From assembly GCA_027081495.1 (NCBI GenBank), contig JALWKJ010000177.1, forward strand, positions 1 to 13,122: DNA of 13,122 nucleotides. Reading direction: 5' to 3'. Positions 6,549 through 13,122 of the stretch are shown here, piece by piece. The position numbers were made by a program, and so were the translations under genes. Every line of letters starts with the position of its first letter. Within the stretch, counting starts at the first letter, position 1. This DNA is from Campylobacterales bacterium. Lineage in GTDB: Bacteria; Campylobacterota; Campylobacteria; Campylobacterales; QNZT01. Under the pieces are notes generated by a model. It was not told where the DNA came from and searched no databases. It saw only the letters and a list, made by a program, of their open reading frames with translations.

Positions 6549-6562
6549 GCGGCTTTTATTTA

Positions 6563-7132
6563 TTAAAATATAAATCTAAAGCCGATATATCCCGAATCGC
6601 TGTAATTTAACGGATACTCTTCATAGTCGGTATTTATATTTCTATATCCGGCGTATATTTCGACATTTTCTATTATTTGCATTGTCGCTTCGATTCTCGT
6701 TTCAAGATATTTTTGCGCGTCTTGATAACAGATCGGAGAAGGCGCGTATGCGACTTTCGCGCCGACCGCGCCGATAGGGATATTCCCGGCGTAAAATTTG
6801 TGTTTAAATCCGAAGATTATCGGAATCGCTATAAAATTATCGCCTCCGTGATCGGAAAAAACGGATCTCACTCCCACTTGAAAAGAGAGCGGCTGATAAT
6901 TGTAAAAAGAGTTTTCGACATATACTCCGGCTCCAAACATCGTATCGTTATCGTTTATAAGATTGAAATCCGCATAAAAGTTTCGATATACGGGATCGCT
7001 CATCAAGGGAGCCATGCTGAGTTTTCCTTCAAATTCCACTACATCGGTATTTACATTTAGTCCAAAGGAAAACCTTTGGAAAGAGAAAAGCTGCGTGCTT
7101 AAGAGTAAAGTGACAAATATCAGTTTTTTCAA
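6563..7132 (-). CDS. YfaZ-like outer-membrane beta-barrel protein
   Basis: A 189-residue exported protein. The N-terminus has a clear signal peptide (MKKLIFVTLLLSTQLFS, cleavage likely near residues 17-19). The rest alternates hydrophobic and polar residues in short strands rich in aromatic residues and glycine, and ends in the GFRFIF pattern with C-terminal Phe that BAM-inserted outer-membrane proteins carry. Length and strand pattern fit the YfaZ family of small barrels, whose function is unknown; this is a family guess from overall form, not from a diagnostic motif. The start is TTG 7132, with AAGGA six bases upstream and AAA AAA following. There is no partner gene: it is divergent from the binding-protein gene and separated from ccoN by 246 bases, so it is probably a single-gene unit. 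Confidence 0.62.
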   Translation of the reverse strand: MKKLIFVTLLLSTQLFSFQRFSFGLNVNTDVVEFEGKLSMAPLMSDPVYRNFYADFNLINDNDTMFGAGVYVENSFYNYQPLSFQVGVRSVFSDHGGDNFIAIPIIFGFKHKFYAGNIPIGAVGAKVAYAPSPICYQDAQKYLETRIEATMQIIENVEIYAGYRNINTDYEEYPLNYSDSGYIGFRFIF

Positions 7133-7193
7133 GTCTAATCCTTCGTGAATTATGATACTTTCATTTTAAGACAATGTAGTTTATAATCTCTTC
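7133..7193. promoter_or_regulatory. Divergent promoter region; leaderless-type promoter for the binding protein
   Basis: This 61-base gap separates two divergent genes. On the plus strand a perfect TATAAT (7182-7187) ends six bases before the ATG at 7194, so transcription should begin at or next to the A of the start codon. No Shine-Dalgarno is present before this ATG, and an in-frame TAA at 7167-7169 limits upstream extension. No good -35 is seen. On the minus strand TATCAT (7157-7152) is a weak -10 candidate for the YfaZ-like gene. Confidence 0.5.
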
Positions 7194-8694
7194 ATGAAGA
7201 AATTAATTTTAGCTATATTTTTGACATTAAATATTTCGGCGTCAACGCTTCATCTATCCATCAGTTCCAATCCCTCAAAGCTTAATCCTCTCATAGCAAC
7301 CGATAGCGCAAGTTCGCAGATTGCGGGATGGATATTCGATTCTTTGCTGGCATATGATAAAGACGGAAATATAGAGCCGAGATTGGCGGAAAGTTATCGA
7401 TTTATCGATAAGAATACACTTATTTTTAAACTGAGAAAAGGGGTAAAATGGAGCGATGGAGCGGACTTTAACGCCGAGGATGTGGTATTTACATACGATC
7501 TTATAACTTCTCCCAAGATTTTTACTCCATACAGCAGTGAATTTCGATTTGTAAAAAGCGTAAAAGCGATTGACGATTTTACCGTTGAAGTAAAATACAA
7601 AGAACCCTATTTCAAAGCGCTTGAGACTTGGATGACGGATATAGTGCCCAGTCATATACTCAAAAACGAAAAAGATATCATGACGAGTTCTTTTAATCAA
7701 AAACCAGTAGGTACGGGAAGCTATATCTTACAAAAATTCGAGGTTTCTAAAGATATAAAACTAAAGGCAAATAGAAACTATTTTCGCTCGGCTCCAAAAA
7801 TAGAAAATGTCGTTTATCATTTTATGCCCGATCCGGGTACGGAGTTTCTAATGCTTAAAACTCACAAACTCGATGTCGGAGCTTTAACTCCGCTTCAGAT
7901 TCAAAGACAGATAGACGACGATTTTAGATCTTATTACGATATATATGAAAAGATATCTCAAAGTTATACCTATATGGGGTTTAACCTTAAAAAGAAAAAA
8001 TTTCAAAATCCGAAAGTTAGAGAAGCATTAAGTCTCGCGATAGACAGAAAAGAGCTTATAGATATATTGTTTTTCGGTCATGGCAAAGTTTGCAACGGTC
8101 CTTTTATGCCCAAAACCTTTGCCTACAACGAGACGATAAAAGCTCCTAAAAGAGATATAAAAAAGGCAAAGCGACTTTTTAAAAGAGGCGGGTTACGGCA
8201 AAAAAAATCCGCTTGAGTTTGAGATCGTGACAAATTCGAACAACCAAATCAGAGTTTACGCCGCTCAGATTATACAACATCAACTATTGCAGGCGGGGGT
8301 TAAAGTAACAATCAGAACGATGGAGTGGCAGGCGTTTTTAAATACGGTCGTTATGCCGAGAAATTTCGAAGCGGTAATTTTGGGTTGGGCGCTTGGTTTG
8401 ATGCCCGACGCATATAGCATTTGGCATAGCGAGGGGAGTAAAAAGGGCGGTTTTAATTTTATAGGTTATAAAAATGAAAAAGTGGATAAATTGATCAAAA
8501 AAGCTGAAAAAACCATAGATAGAAAAGAGTTGGGCAAAATTTACAAAGAGATTTTTTCACTCATCGTAAAAGATAATCCATATCTATTTTTGTATATTCC
8601 AAATTCCATAACCGCCGTAAATAAAAATATAAAAAATGTTTCATTATCGATGATCGGTGTCATGCACAATGTCATCGATTGGATAAAACCTTGA
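7194..8694 (+). pseudogene. Family-5 peptide-type ABC solute-binding protein, frameshifted
   Basis: Periplasmic substrate-binding protein of the SBP_bac_5 family (peptide, oligopeptide or nickel-type ligands). It has a signal peptide (about residues 1-17), an N-terminal lobe with SNPSKLNPLIATDSASSQI, and the family signature GVKWSDGADFNAEDVVFTYD (from residue 83). The frame is broken near 8176-8184. The first piece stops at 8216 with the ending RGGLRQKKSA. Skipping one base in the T5A4 run gives KEAGYGKKNPLEFEIVTNSNNQ, a normal family sequence that continues to the stop at 8692-8694. The repaired protein would have about 499 residues, a normal length. The second half looks intact, so this is a recent mutation, a sequencing error, or a shift bypassed during translation. 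No permease or ATPase gene is adjacent, so its transporter is encoded elsewhere or it is an orphan. The HAD gene overlaps its stop. Confidence 0.85.
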
Positions 8695-9383
8695 AAAAAA
8701 CAACTATACTTTTCGATCTTGACGGTACGCTTATAGATTCCACCGAAGCGATACTTCTTTGCTTTTACGACTCGTTTGAGTATTTTAATTTTCCAAAACC
8801 ACCTGAAGATAAAATAAAATCGCTTATAGGCCATCCTTTGGATTTTATGTATCTTCATTTAGGTGTAGAGAAAAATAGAGTATGGGATTTTGTAGAAGTC
8901 TATAAAGGGTATTATAGGAAAAGATCGAAATCTATGACAAAATTTTTGCCAAATGCGGCTATCGCGATAGAAGAAGCGTCAAAATTCGCAAGGCTCGCAA
9001 TTGTTACGACAAAAACGGGTAAATATTCAAAAATGCTTCTTGATCATATGGGTGTAATGCGCCGTTTTGATGTATTGATAGGCAGAGAAGATGTAACTCA
9101 TCCAAAACCCCATCCCCAGCCGATATTGAAGGCTTTACATCTGATGAACATAATTGCGGATAAAAATGTATGGATGGTCGGAGATACCTGCATGGATATG
9201 ATCAGCGCGAAGGATGCCGGCATAAATGCCGTAGGCGTACTTTGCGGTTACGGTGATAGAAACGAACTTAAAAGGTGTAGTAATTTTTTACAAAATGACG
9301 CACTAAGTGCAATAAAATTAATAAATCTTCTTAATAAAAAGCTTAAGCTAAGTGATAATAACATAAAATTATGTGACAAATAG
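8691..9383 (+). CDS. gph: HAD-family phosphatase, phosphoglycolate phosphatase type
   Basis: A 230-residue hydrolase with all four HAD motifs: DLDGT (residues 9-13, nucleophile D9 and acid D11), Thr in AIVTTKTG (103-110), K139 in HPKPHP, and GDTCMD (164-169, metal-binding D165 and D169). An alpha-helical cap lies between motifs I and II (C1 type), as in Gph, which recycles 2-phosphoglycolate; the true substrate cannot be read from sequence. I choose TTG 8691, which overlaps the binding-protein stop (TTGA) and is followed by AAA AAA. A TTG four codons upstream (8679) is also open. The ribosome site is weak (GGA seven bases upstream), consistent with coupling to the preceding gene. Position just before por may be chance or part of a shared transcript. 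Confidence 0.8.
   Translation: MKKTTILFDLDGTLIDSTEAILLCFYDSFEYFNFPKPPEDKIKSLIGHPLDFMYLHLGVEKNRVWDFVEVYKGYYRKRSKSMTKFLPNAAIAIEEASKFARLAIVTTKTGKYSKMLLDHMGVMRRFDVLIGREDVTHPKPHPQPILKALHLMNIIADKNVWMVGDTCMDMISAKDAGINAVGVLCGYGDRNELKRCSNFLQNDALSAIKLINLLNKKLKLSDNNIKLCDK
9331..9374 (+). promoter_or_regulatory. Candidate por operon promoter with an overlapping dyad
   Basis: Inside the 3' end of the phosphatase gene, TTAATA (9331-9336) and GATAAT (9354-9359) are spaced by 17 bases and would start transcription near 9366. A perfect 14-base inverted repeat, ACATAA-AA-TTATGT (9361-9374), covers that start point, and a perfect palindrome AGCTTAAGCT (9340-9349) lies in the spacer. This would be a fitting place for repression. 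All of it is also coding sequence of the upstream gene, and AT-rich DNA makes such matches common. Confidence 0.35.
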
Positions 9384-9409
9384 CAGGAAAATATTTCTAA
9401 GGAGATTTT

Positions 9410-9967
9410 ATGGTAGAAATGAGATGGCACAGTCGTGCCGGACAGGGAGCGGTTACAGCTGCTAAAGGTTTAGGAGATGTGATTTCTACAACGGGAAAAG
9501 AGGTTCAGGCTTTTGCGTTGTACGGTTCTGCGAAAAGAGGTGCCGCTATGACGGCATATAACAGAATTGACGATAAGCAGATCATAAATCATGCGAAGTT
9601 TATGCGACCGCAGTATGTTTTGGTTCTTGATCCCGCTCTTGCATATACGGCGAATATTACCGAAAATGAAAGAGAAGATACAAAGTATATTATTACCTCT
9701 CATCTAAGTCCTGAAGAGTTGAAAAAAGAGATACCTAAATTGCAGGGAAAAGATGTTCATACGCTTGACTGCTTCCAAATCTCGTTAGACACTATCGGCA
9801 GAGCGATTCCAAATACGCCTATGCTCGGTGCGTTTGTTAAAATCTCCGGAATGTTTGAACTCGATTACTTCAAAGAGAAGATGCTCAAAGTGCTCTCTAA
9901 GTTTCCACAGAGAATTATCGATGCGAATATGGACGCGATTACGAGAGCGTACAATGAAGTCAAGTAG
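9410..9967 (+). CDS. porC: Pyruvate:ferredoxin oxidoreductase gamma subunit
   Basis: Gamma subunit of the four-subunit oxidoreductase that converts pyruvate and CoA to acetyl-CoA and CO2 with reduction of ferredoxin or flavodoxin (reversible). The 185 residues open with the family signature MRWHSRAGQGAVTAAKGLG (from residue 4), followed by ALYGSAKRGAAMTAY and the NTPMLGAFVKISG motif of the gamma domain. RWHSR...GQGA is typical of the Helicobacter/Campylobacter PorC. AAGGAG with a five-base spacer supports ATG 9410. It is the first gene of the por cluster and is followed by porD after 12 bases. Length is normal. Confidence 0.94.
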   Translation: MVEMRWHSRAGQGAVTAAKGLGDVISTTGKEVQAFALYGSAKRGAAMTAYNRIDDKQIINHAKFMRPQYVLVLDPALAYTANITENEREDTKYIITSHLSPEELKKEIPKLQGKDVHTLDCFQISLDTIGRAIPNTPMLGAFVKISGMFELDYFKEKMLKVLSKFPQRIIDANMDAITRAYNEVK

Positions 9968-9979
9968 AAAGGAAGTTTG

Positions 9980-10417
9980 ATGAAACAGAGTGAAAATCCA
10001 AAATTTTTAGGAAGTGAAGAGCTTTTGGGATGGGATGAAGTAAGCCAAGGCGTAGTGCTTGAGTCGTTTGCGACGGAAGTTGGAAATGTAGCGTTTTTAA
10101 AACAGGAAGAGAGACCTTACGCCGAGACGAATTCCTATACGGCAAGCGTAGCCGACTGGCGAGTGATCAAACCGGTTTATAATAGAGATATATGTATAGA
10201 TTGTCAAAATTGCTGGGTATTTTGCCCCGATGTTTCTATAATATCGAGAGATAAGAAGATGATAGGAATCGACTATGATCACTGCAAAGGATGCGGCGTA
10301 TGCGTGGAAGTGTGTCCGACAAATCCGAAATCTCTTCTTATGTTTGAAGAGAGATCCGATATCGATGAGGCTTTATCAAAATGGCCCGAAAAAAAGAAAA
10401 AAAGTAAGGAATCATAA
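9980..10417 (+). CDS. porD: Pyruvate:ferredoxin oxidoreductase delta subunit (2[4Fe-4S] ferredoxin)
   Basis: The 145-residue delta subunit carries electrons between the TPP centre and external ferredoxin/flavodoxin. Two cluster motifs are complete: C72, C75, C78, C82 (CIDCQNCWVFCP) and C102, C105, C108, C112 (CKGCGVCVEVCP). An N-terminal region of about 65 residues with RPYAETNSYTASVADWR, as in Campylobacterota PorD, precedes them; a Lys-rich tail follows. I start at ATG 9980 because AAAGGAAG stands four bases before it; the TTG one codon upstream (9977) is an open alternative. The stop overlaps the porA start by one base (TAATG). Confidence 0.95.
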   Translation: MKQSENPKFLGSEELLGWDEVSQGVVLESFATEVGNVAFLKQEERPYAETNSYTASVADWRVIKPVYNRDICIDCQNCWVFCPDVSIISRDKKMIGIDYDHCKGCGVCVEVCPTNPKSLLMFEERSDIDEALSKWPEKKKKSKES

Positions 10418-11640
10418 TGGCAGAGAAATGGGATATTCAAGAAGTTGAAGTCTGGGACGGTAACTTTGCGGCGGCACAGGCGCTCAGGCAAGCACAGGTT
10501 GATGTTGTTTCGGCTTATCCGATTACTCCATCGACTCCGGTTGTTGAAGGGTATGCGAAATTTTTATCAGACGGATATGTTGACGGCGAATTTGTAATGG
10601 TAGAGAGCGAACACGCCGCTATGAGCGGTTGCGTAGGCGCGGCCGCGGCCGGAGGTCGCGTGGCTACGGCTACAAGTTCTCAAGGTTTTGCCTTGATGGT
10701 TGAAGTTTTATATCAGGCAAGCGGTATGCGACTTCCGATTGTACTTTGCGTGGTTAACAGAGCTTTGGCTTCTCCTTTGAATGTAAGAGGAGATCATTCG
10801 GATATGTATCTAGGGCGCGACAGCGGTTGGATACAGCTTGACGCCTATAATGCTCAAGAGGCTTATGATTTGACTCTTATGGCGTTTAAGATAGGCGAAG
10901 ATCTCGGCGTTAGACTTCCGGTGATGGTTCATCAAGACGGTTTTATAACTTCTCATACCGCTCAAAATGTTCATCCTCTTACCGATGACGAAGCTTATGA
11001 TTTTATAGGCGACTATAAAACGGTAGATGAAATGCTCGATTTTACGAAGCCCGTTACTTATGGAGCGCAGACGGAAGAAGATTGGCATTATGAACATAAG
11101 GCGAAACAACATAAAGCGCTGCTTGATTCAAGACCGGTAATAGACAAAGTATTTGAAGAGTTTGAGAAAAAAACGGGTCGAAAATATAACAGAGTAGAGT
11201 CTTATATGATGGATGATGCCGAGGTAGCCATCGTGGCGCTTGGCACGACCGTCGAGACGGCAAGAATGGTAGCGCAGATAATAAGAGAAGAAGAGGGCAT
11301 AAAAGCCGGAGTGGTCTCTCCAAGAGTATTTAGACCCTTTCCTTTCGACGGCGTAAGAGAAGCTTTAAAAAATGCAAAAGCGGTTGCTTGTATGGATAGA
11401 AGCGCTCCGGGCGGCGCGCTTGGAATGCTTTACAATGAAGTGAGCGCGGCGTTATATGCCGGAGATACGAAACCGCTTGTAACAAATTATATATATGGTT
11501 TAGGCGGCAGGGATTTAACCGTAGATGCCATAAAAGATATATATAGAGAGTTGGACAAAAACGCGAAATCAGGCAAAAGATCAGGCAAAATACAACAGTT
11601 TATAAGCCTTCGAGGTCCAAAATTAGAGTATTTTGAATAG
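10417..11640 (+). CDS. porA: Pyruvate:ferredoxin oxidoreductase alpha subunit
   Basis: The 407-residue alpha subunit carries the pyrimidine-side TPP-binding domain and the CoA-handling domain II. Visible signatures are SAYPITPSTP (32-41), VESEHAAMSG (62-71, supplying the TPP-activating Glu), ATATSSQGFALM (84-95) and NVRGDHSD (122-129). A domain II region starts around residue 265 (AEVAIVALGTTVETAR), with RVFRPFPFDGVREAL and CMDRSAPGG later. Length is normal for the four-subunit class. It starts within the porD stop (TAATG), with AAGGAA upstream inside porD. The stop at 11640 precedes the chosen porB ATG by 16 bases. Confidence 0.95.
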   Translation: MAEKWDIQEVEVWDGNFAAAQALRQAQVDVVSAYPITPSTPVVEGYAKFLSDGYVDGEFVMVESEHAAMSGCVGAAAAGGRVATATSSQGFALMVEVLYQASGMRLPIVLCVVNRALASPLNVRGDHSDMYLGRDSGWIQLDAYNAQEAYDLTLMAFKIGEDLGVRLPVMVHQDGFITSHTAQNVHPLTDDEAYDFIGDYKTVDEMLDFTKPVTYGAQTEEDWHYEHKAKQHKALLDSRPVIDKVFEEFEKKTGRKYNRVESYMMDDAEVAIVALGTTVETARMVAQIIREEEGIKAGVVSPRVFRPFPFDGVREALKNAKAVACMDRSAPGGALGMLYNEVSAALYAGDTKPLVTNYIYGLGGRDLTVDAIKDIYRELDKNAKSGKRSGKIQQFISLRGPKLEYFE

Positions 11641-11656
11641 GAAGAGGGGAAAAATT

Positions 11657-12613
11657 ATGAGTACTATTAAAAAAATAAAAAATTTAAAAGAGTTATCGAC
11701 ATCAAATGACAGATTTGAAGGCGCGCATCTTTTATGTCCGGGATGCGCCCATTCTATTATCGTAAGAGAGTTGATGAATTGTACGGATGATAATCTCGTT
11801 ATCTCCTCAAATACGGGTTGCCTTGAAGTTTCAACCGCCGTTTATCCATATACATCATGGGATACTTCCTGGATTCATATAGGATTTGAAAATGCCGCTA
11901 CCGCGGTCGCCGGAGCGGAAGCTATGCATAAAGCGAGAAAAAGAAAAGGGACTCTCAAAGATCCCGATGCTCCGGTAAAATTTGTAGCTTTTGGGGGTGA
12001 CGGTTCGACTTACGATATCGGTTTTCAATGGTTGAGCGGAGCTGTTGAGAGAGGTCATGATTTTACATATATATGCCTTGATAATGAAGTCTATGCAAAT
12101 ACCGGCGGTCAAAGAAGCTCTTCTACCCCTATAGGATCTTCTACCACGACTTCGCCGGCGGGTCGTGTAAGCTACGGTAAAAAAGAGATGAAAAAAGATA
12201 TGGTAGCCATTATGGCGGCTCACGGCGCTCCGTATGTAGCGCAGATGGCGCCGAACAAATGGAAAGATATGATTAAAAAGATGCAAAAAGCTCTTACTAC
12301 TGAGGGACCGGTTTATCTAAACGCTATGAGCGCTTGTACTACGGAATGGAAATTTGATCCAAAAGATACTATAAATATTTCGGATCTTGCGACTGATTCT
12401 TTGGTTTTTCCGCTTTATGAGATCATAAACGGCACCGAATTAAATATTACTTATCGTCCTAAAAATGTGATTCCCGTAAAAGATTATCTTGGTGCACAGG
12501 GAAGATTTAGACACCTTTTTAAGCCTGAAAATGAGCATATTTTAAAGCAGTGGCAGAAAAATGTAGATGCTCAGTGGGAGTATTTGCAAAGAAGAGAAGA
12601 GGCAAAAGTTTAA
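11657..12613 (+). CDS. porB: Pyruvate:ferredoxin oxidoreductase beta subunit
   Basis: The 318-residue beta subunit binds the diphosphate part of TPP and one [4Fe-4S] cluster. Cluster ligands are probably C27 and C30 (CPGC), C55 (NTGC) and C227 (SACTTEW). The TPP/Mg motif runs from GGDGSTYDIG (113-122) to DNEVYANTGGQ (142-152). The region SSTPIGSSTTTSPAG is typical of pyruvate-specific beta subunits. I start at ATG 11657 because GAAGAGGGG stands upstream and the protein then has normal length; an in-frame alternative start at 11633 overlaps the porA end and has no better site. It is the last por gene; a 93-base gap separates it from pheA. Confidence 0.95.
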   Translation: MSTIKKIKNLKELSTSNDRFEGAHLLCPGCAHSIIVRELMNCTDDNLVISSNTGCLEVSTAVYPYTSWDTSWIHIGFENAATAVAGAEAMHKARKRKGTLKDPDAPVKFVAFGGDGSTYDIGFQWLSGAVERGHDFTYICLDNEVYANTGGQRSSSTPIGSSTTTSPAGRVSYGKKEMKKDMVAIMAAHGAPYVAQMAPNKWKDMIKKMQKALTTEGPVYLNAMSACTTEWKFDPKDTINISDLATDSLVFPLYEIINGTELNITYRPKNVIPVKDYLGAQGRFRHLFKPENEHILKQWQKNVDAQWEYLQRREEAKV

Positions 12614-12626
12614 TCAAATCGATTTA

Positions 12627-12679
12627 CGCAAAAAATTGCGAGGAGACTTTGACGGCGTAAAGTTTGTCGGAGATCTCCT
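12627..12679 (+). other. Nested inverted repeats after porB
   Basis: CGCAA-AAAA-TTGCG (12627-12640) is a small perfect hairpin. Directly after it, AGGAGA (12641-12646) pairs with TCTCCT (12674-12679), and CTTT/AAAG (12647-12650, 12659-12662) can pair inside. GGAGATCTCC (12669-12678) is also a perfect palindrome. No T-run follows, so this is not a standard terminator. It could still end or process the por transcript, or lie in an operator for pheA. Confidence 0.3.
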
Positions 12680-12683
12680 TAAA

Positions 12684-12700
12684 TATAATTACTATATAAT
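12684..12700 (+). promoter_or_regulatory. Twin TATAAT boxes before pheA
   Basis: Two perfect TATAAT hexamers lie at 12684-12689 and 12695-12700. The second ends six bases before the ATG at 12707, the same spacing as at the binding-protein gene, and no Shine-Dalgarno precedes the ATG. The nearer box would give a leaderless transcript, the farther one a leader of about ten bases. No strong -35 is seen for either. Confidence 0.5.
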
Positions 12701-12706
12701 CGCTTC

Positions 12707-13122
12707 ATGATAAATAAAATAGCATATCAGGGCGTAAAGGGCGCTTACTCCGAACAAGCCTGTAAAAGTGCGTATCCAGATCTTATACCGATAGCTTGCG
12801 ACAGTTTTCAAGAAGCGATGTGGTTGGTGGAACAAGGCGACGCTAAGCTTGCGATGATTCCGCTTGAAAATTCTACGGCGGGTCGCGTTGAAGAGATTTA
12901 TAGACTTATACCGAAAATGAAACTGCATGTTATAGCCGAACACTTCGAGCCCGTAACTCACTGTCTTCTTGCGCCGAAAAACGCTACGCTAGAGAGTATA
13001 AAAACAGTTGCTTCACATCCTCAAGCGTTAGCTCAATGCCACAATAATATAAATAAATTAAATTTAAAAGCTATCGCTAAATTGGATACCGCAGGCGCCG
13101 CCAAAGAGATATCCTCTTTAAA
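12707..13122 (+). CDS. pheA: Prephenate dehydratase (3' part outside window)
   Basis: Converts prephenate to phenylpyruvate in phenylalanine synthesis. The 138 codons visible show the family N-terminus IAYQGVKGAYSEQA (5-18), then AMIPLENSTAGRVEEIYRLIP (from residue 49), AEHFEPVTHCLLAP (77-90) and SHPQALAQC (103-111). The catalytic Thr-containing motif and the ACT regulatory domain should lie beyond the window end. The domain begins at residue 4 and an in-frame TAA (12686-12688) stands just upstream, so this is a stand-alone enzyme without the N-terminal chorismate mutase domain of many proteobacterial PheA proteins. The same TAA fixes ATG 12707 as the start although no ribosome site is present. 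The GRVEEIYRLIP form resembles the stand-alone type with GRVxxIHxLLP. Confidence 0.92.
   Translation, partial: MINKIAYQGVKGAYSEQACKSAYPDLIPIACDSFQEAMWLVEQGDAKLAMIPLENSTAGRVEEIYRLIPKMKLHVIAEHFEPVTHCLLAPKNATLESIKTVASHPQALAQCHNNINKLNLKAIAKLDTAGAAKEISSL

Noticed and set aside
6317..6562. FNR-type box (TTGAT-N4-ATCAA) controlling ccoN
   Set aside because: No such dyad was found in the gap; only the unrelated TCATG/CATGA dyad and CCGCTATT boxes are present.
6317..6562. A small RNA or extra gene in the 246-base gap before ccoN
   Set aside because: No open frame with a ribosome site and no tRNA-like fold was seen; the promoter, boxes and hairpin account for what is visible.
6677..7060. 127-residue plus-strand open frame
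   Set aside because: It is antisense to the YfaZ-like gene, which has a signal peptide, a barrel pattern and a ribosome site; the plus-strand product is Arg/Lys/Ile-rich with no recognisable feature.
8176..8184. Programmed -1 frameshifting on a slippery T/A run
   Set aside because: The restored frame needs a +1 shift (one base skipped), and no rare-codon or stop-codon context typical of +1 sites is seen; an indel or sequencing error is simpler.
8200..8207. The A8 run in the binding-protein gene as the frameshift site
   Set aside because: Shifting there leaves the non-homologous RGGLRQ segment before it; the family-like KEAGYG sequence requires the shift to be earlier, in the T5A4 run.
10810..11323. 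Minus-strand open frames of 89-100 residues within porA
   Set aside because: They lie opposite a complete, motif-rich porA frame and have no start signals or recognisable domains.
12627..12679. Standard intrinsic terminator after porB
   Set aside because: Stems exist but none is followed by a T-run on the plus strand, so it is listed only as a structure of unknown role.

Overview
The window looks like a piece of a Campylobacterota (formerly Epsilonproteobacteria) chromosome. Support for this is the AT-rich composition with heavy ATA/AGA/TTT/AAA codon use, a ccoNOQP cbb3-oxidase operon followed by a DUF4006 gene, a FixH-like gene and addB, and a four-subunit pyruvate:ferredoxin oxidoreductase in the order gamma-delta-alpha-beta, as in Helicobacter and Campylobacter. 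The genus cannot be fixed from this sequence; a free-living, microaerophilic or chemolithotrophic member is the best guess.

Left part (1-6316, all minus strand): one long, tightly packed run reads ccoN-ccoO-ccoQ-ccoP, DUF4006, a 34-residue single-helix protein, a TPM-like secreted/anchored protein, a FixH-like protein and addB (cut by the window edge). The first four encode the high-affinity terminal oxidase. The next four are small membrane or periplasmic proteins whose position suggests assembly or maintenance of that oxidase. addB (double-strand-break repair) follows with a 14-base overlap. A perfect bidirectional hairpin sits on the start of the TPM-like gene and may cut or tune expression between the oxidase part and the rest.

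Middle (6317-9383): a 246-base regulatory gap upstream of ccoN holds a good promoter, two copies of an 8-base box and a small dyad. Next is a YfaZ-like outer-membrane barrel gene on the minus strand. Divergent from it is a family-5 (peptide/nickel/oligopeptide type) solute-binding protein gene broken by a one-base frameshift, then a HAD phosphatase of the phosphoglycolate phosphatase type that overlaps its stop codon.

Right part (9410-13122, plus strand): porC-porD-porA-porB encode the PorCDAB pyruvate:ferredoxin oxidoreductase, which links pyruvate and acetyl-CoA with low-potential ferredoxin/flavodoxin. The window closes with the 5' part of a stand-alone prephenate dehydratase gene for phenylalanine synthesis.

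Themes across the window: two genes (binding protein, pheA) have TATAAT exactly six bases before ATG and no Shine-Dalgarno, suggesting leaderless mRNAs. Three genes appear to start with TTG followed by AAA AAA. No tRNA, rRNA, CRISPR array, insertion sequence or phage gene was seen.
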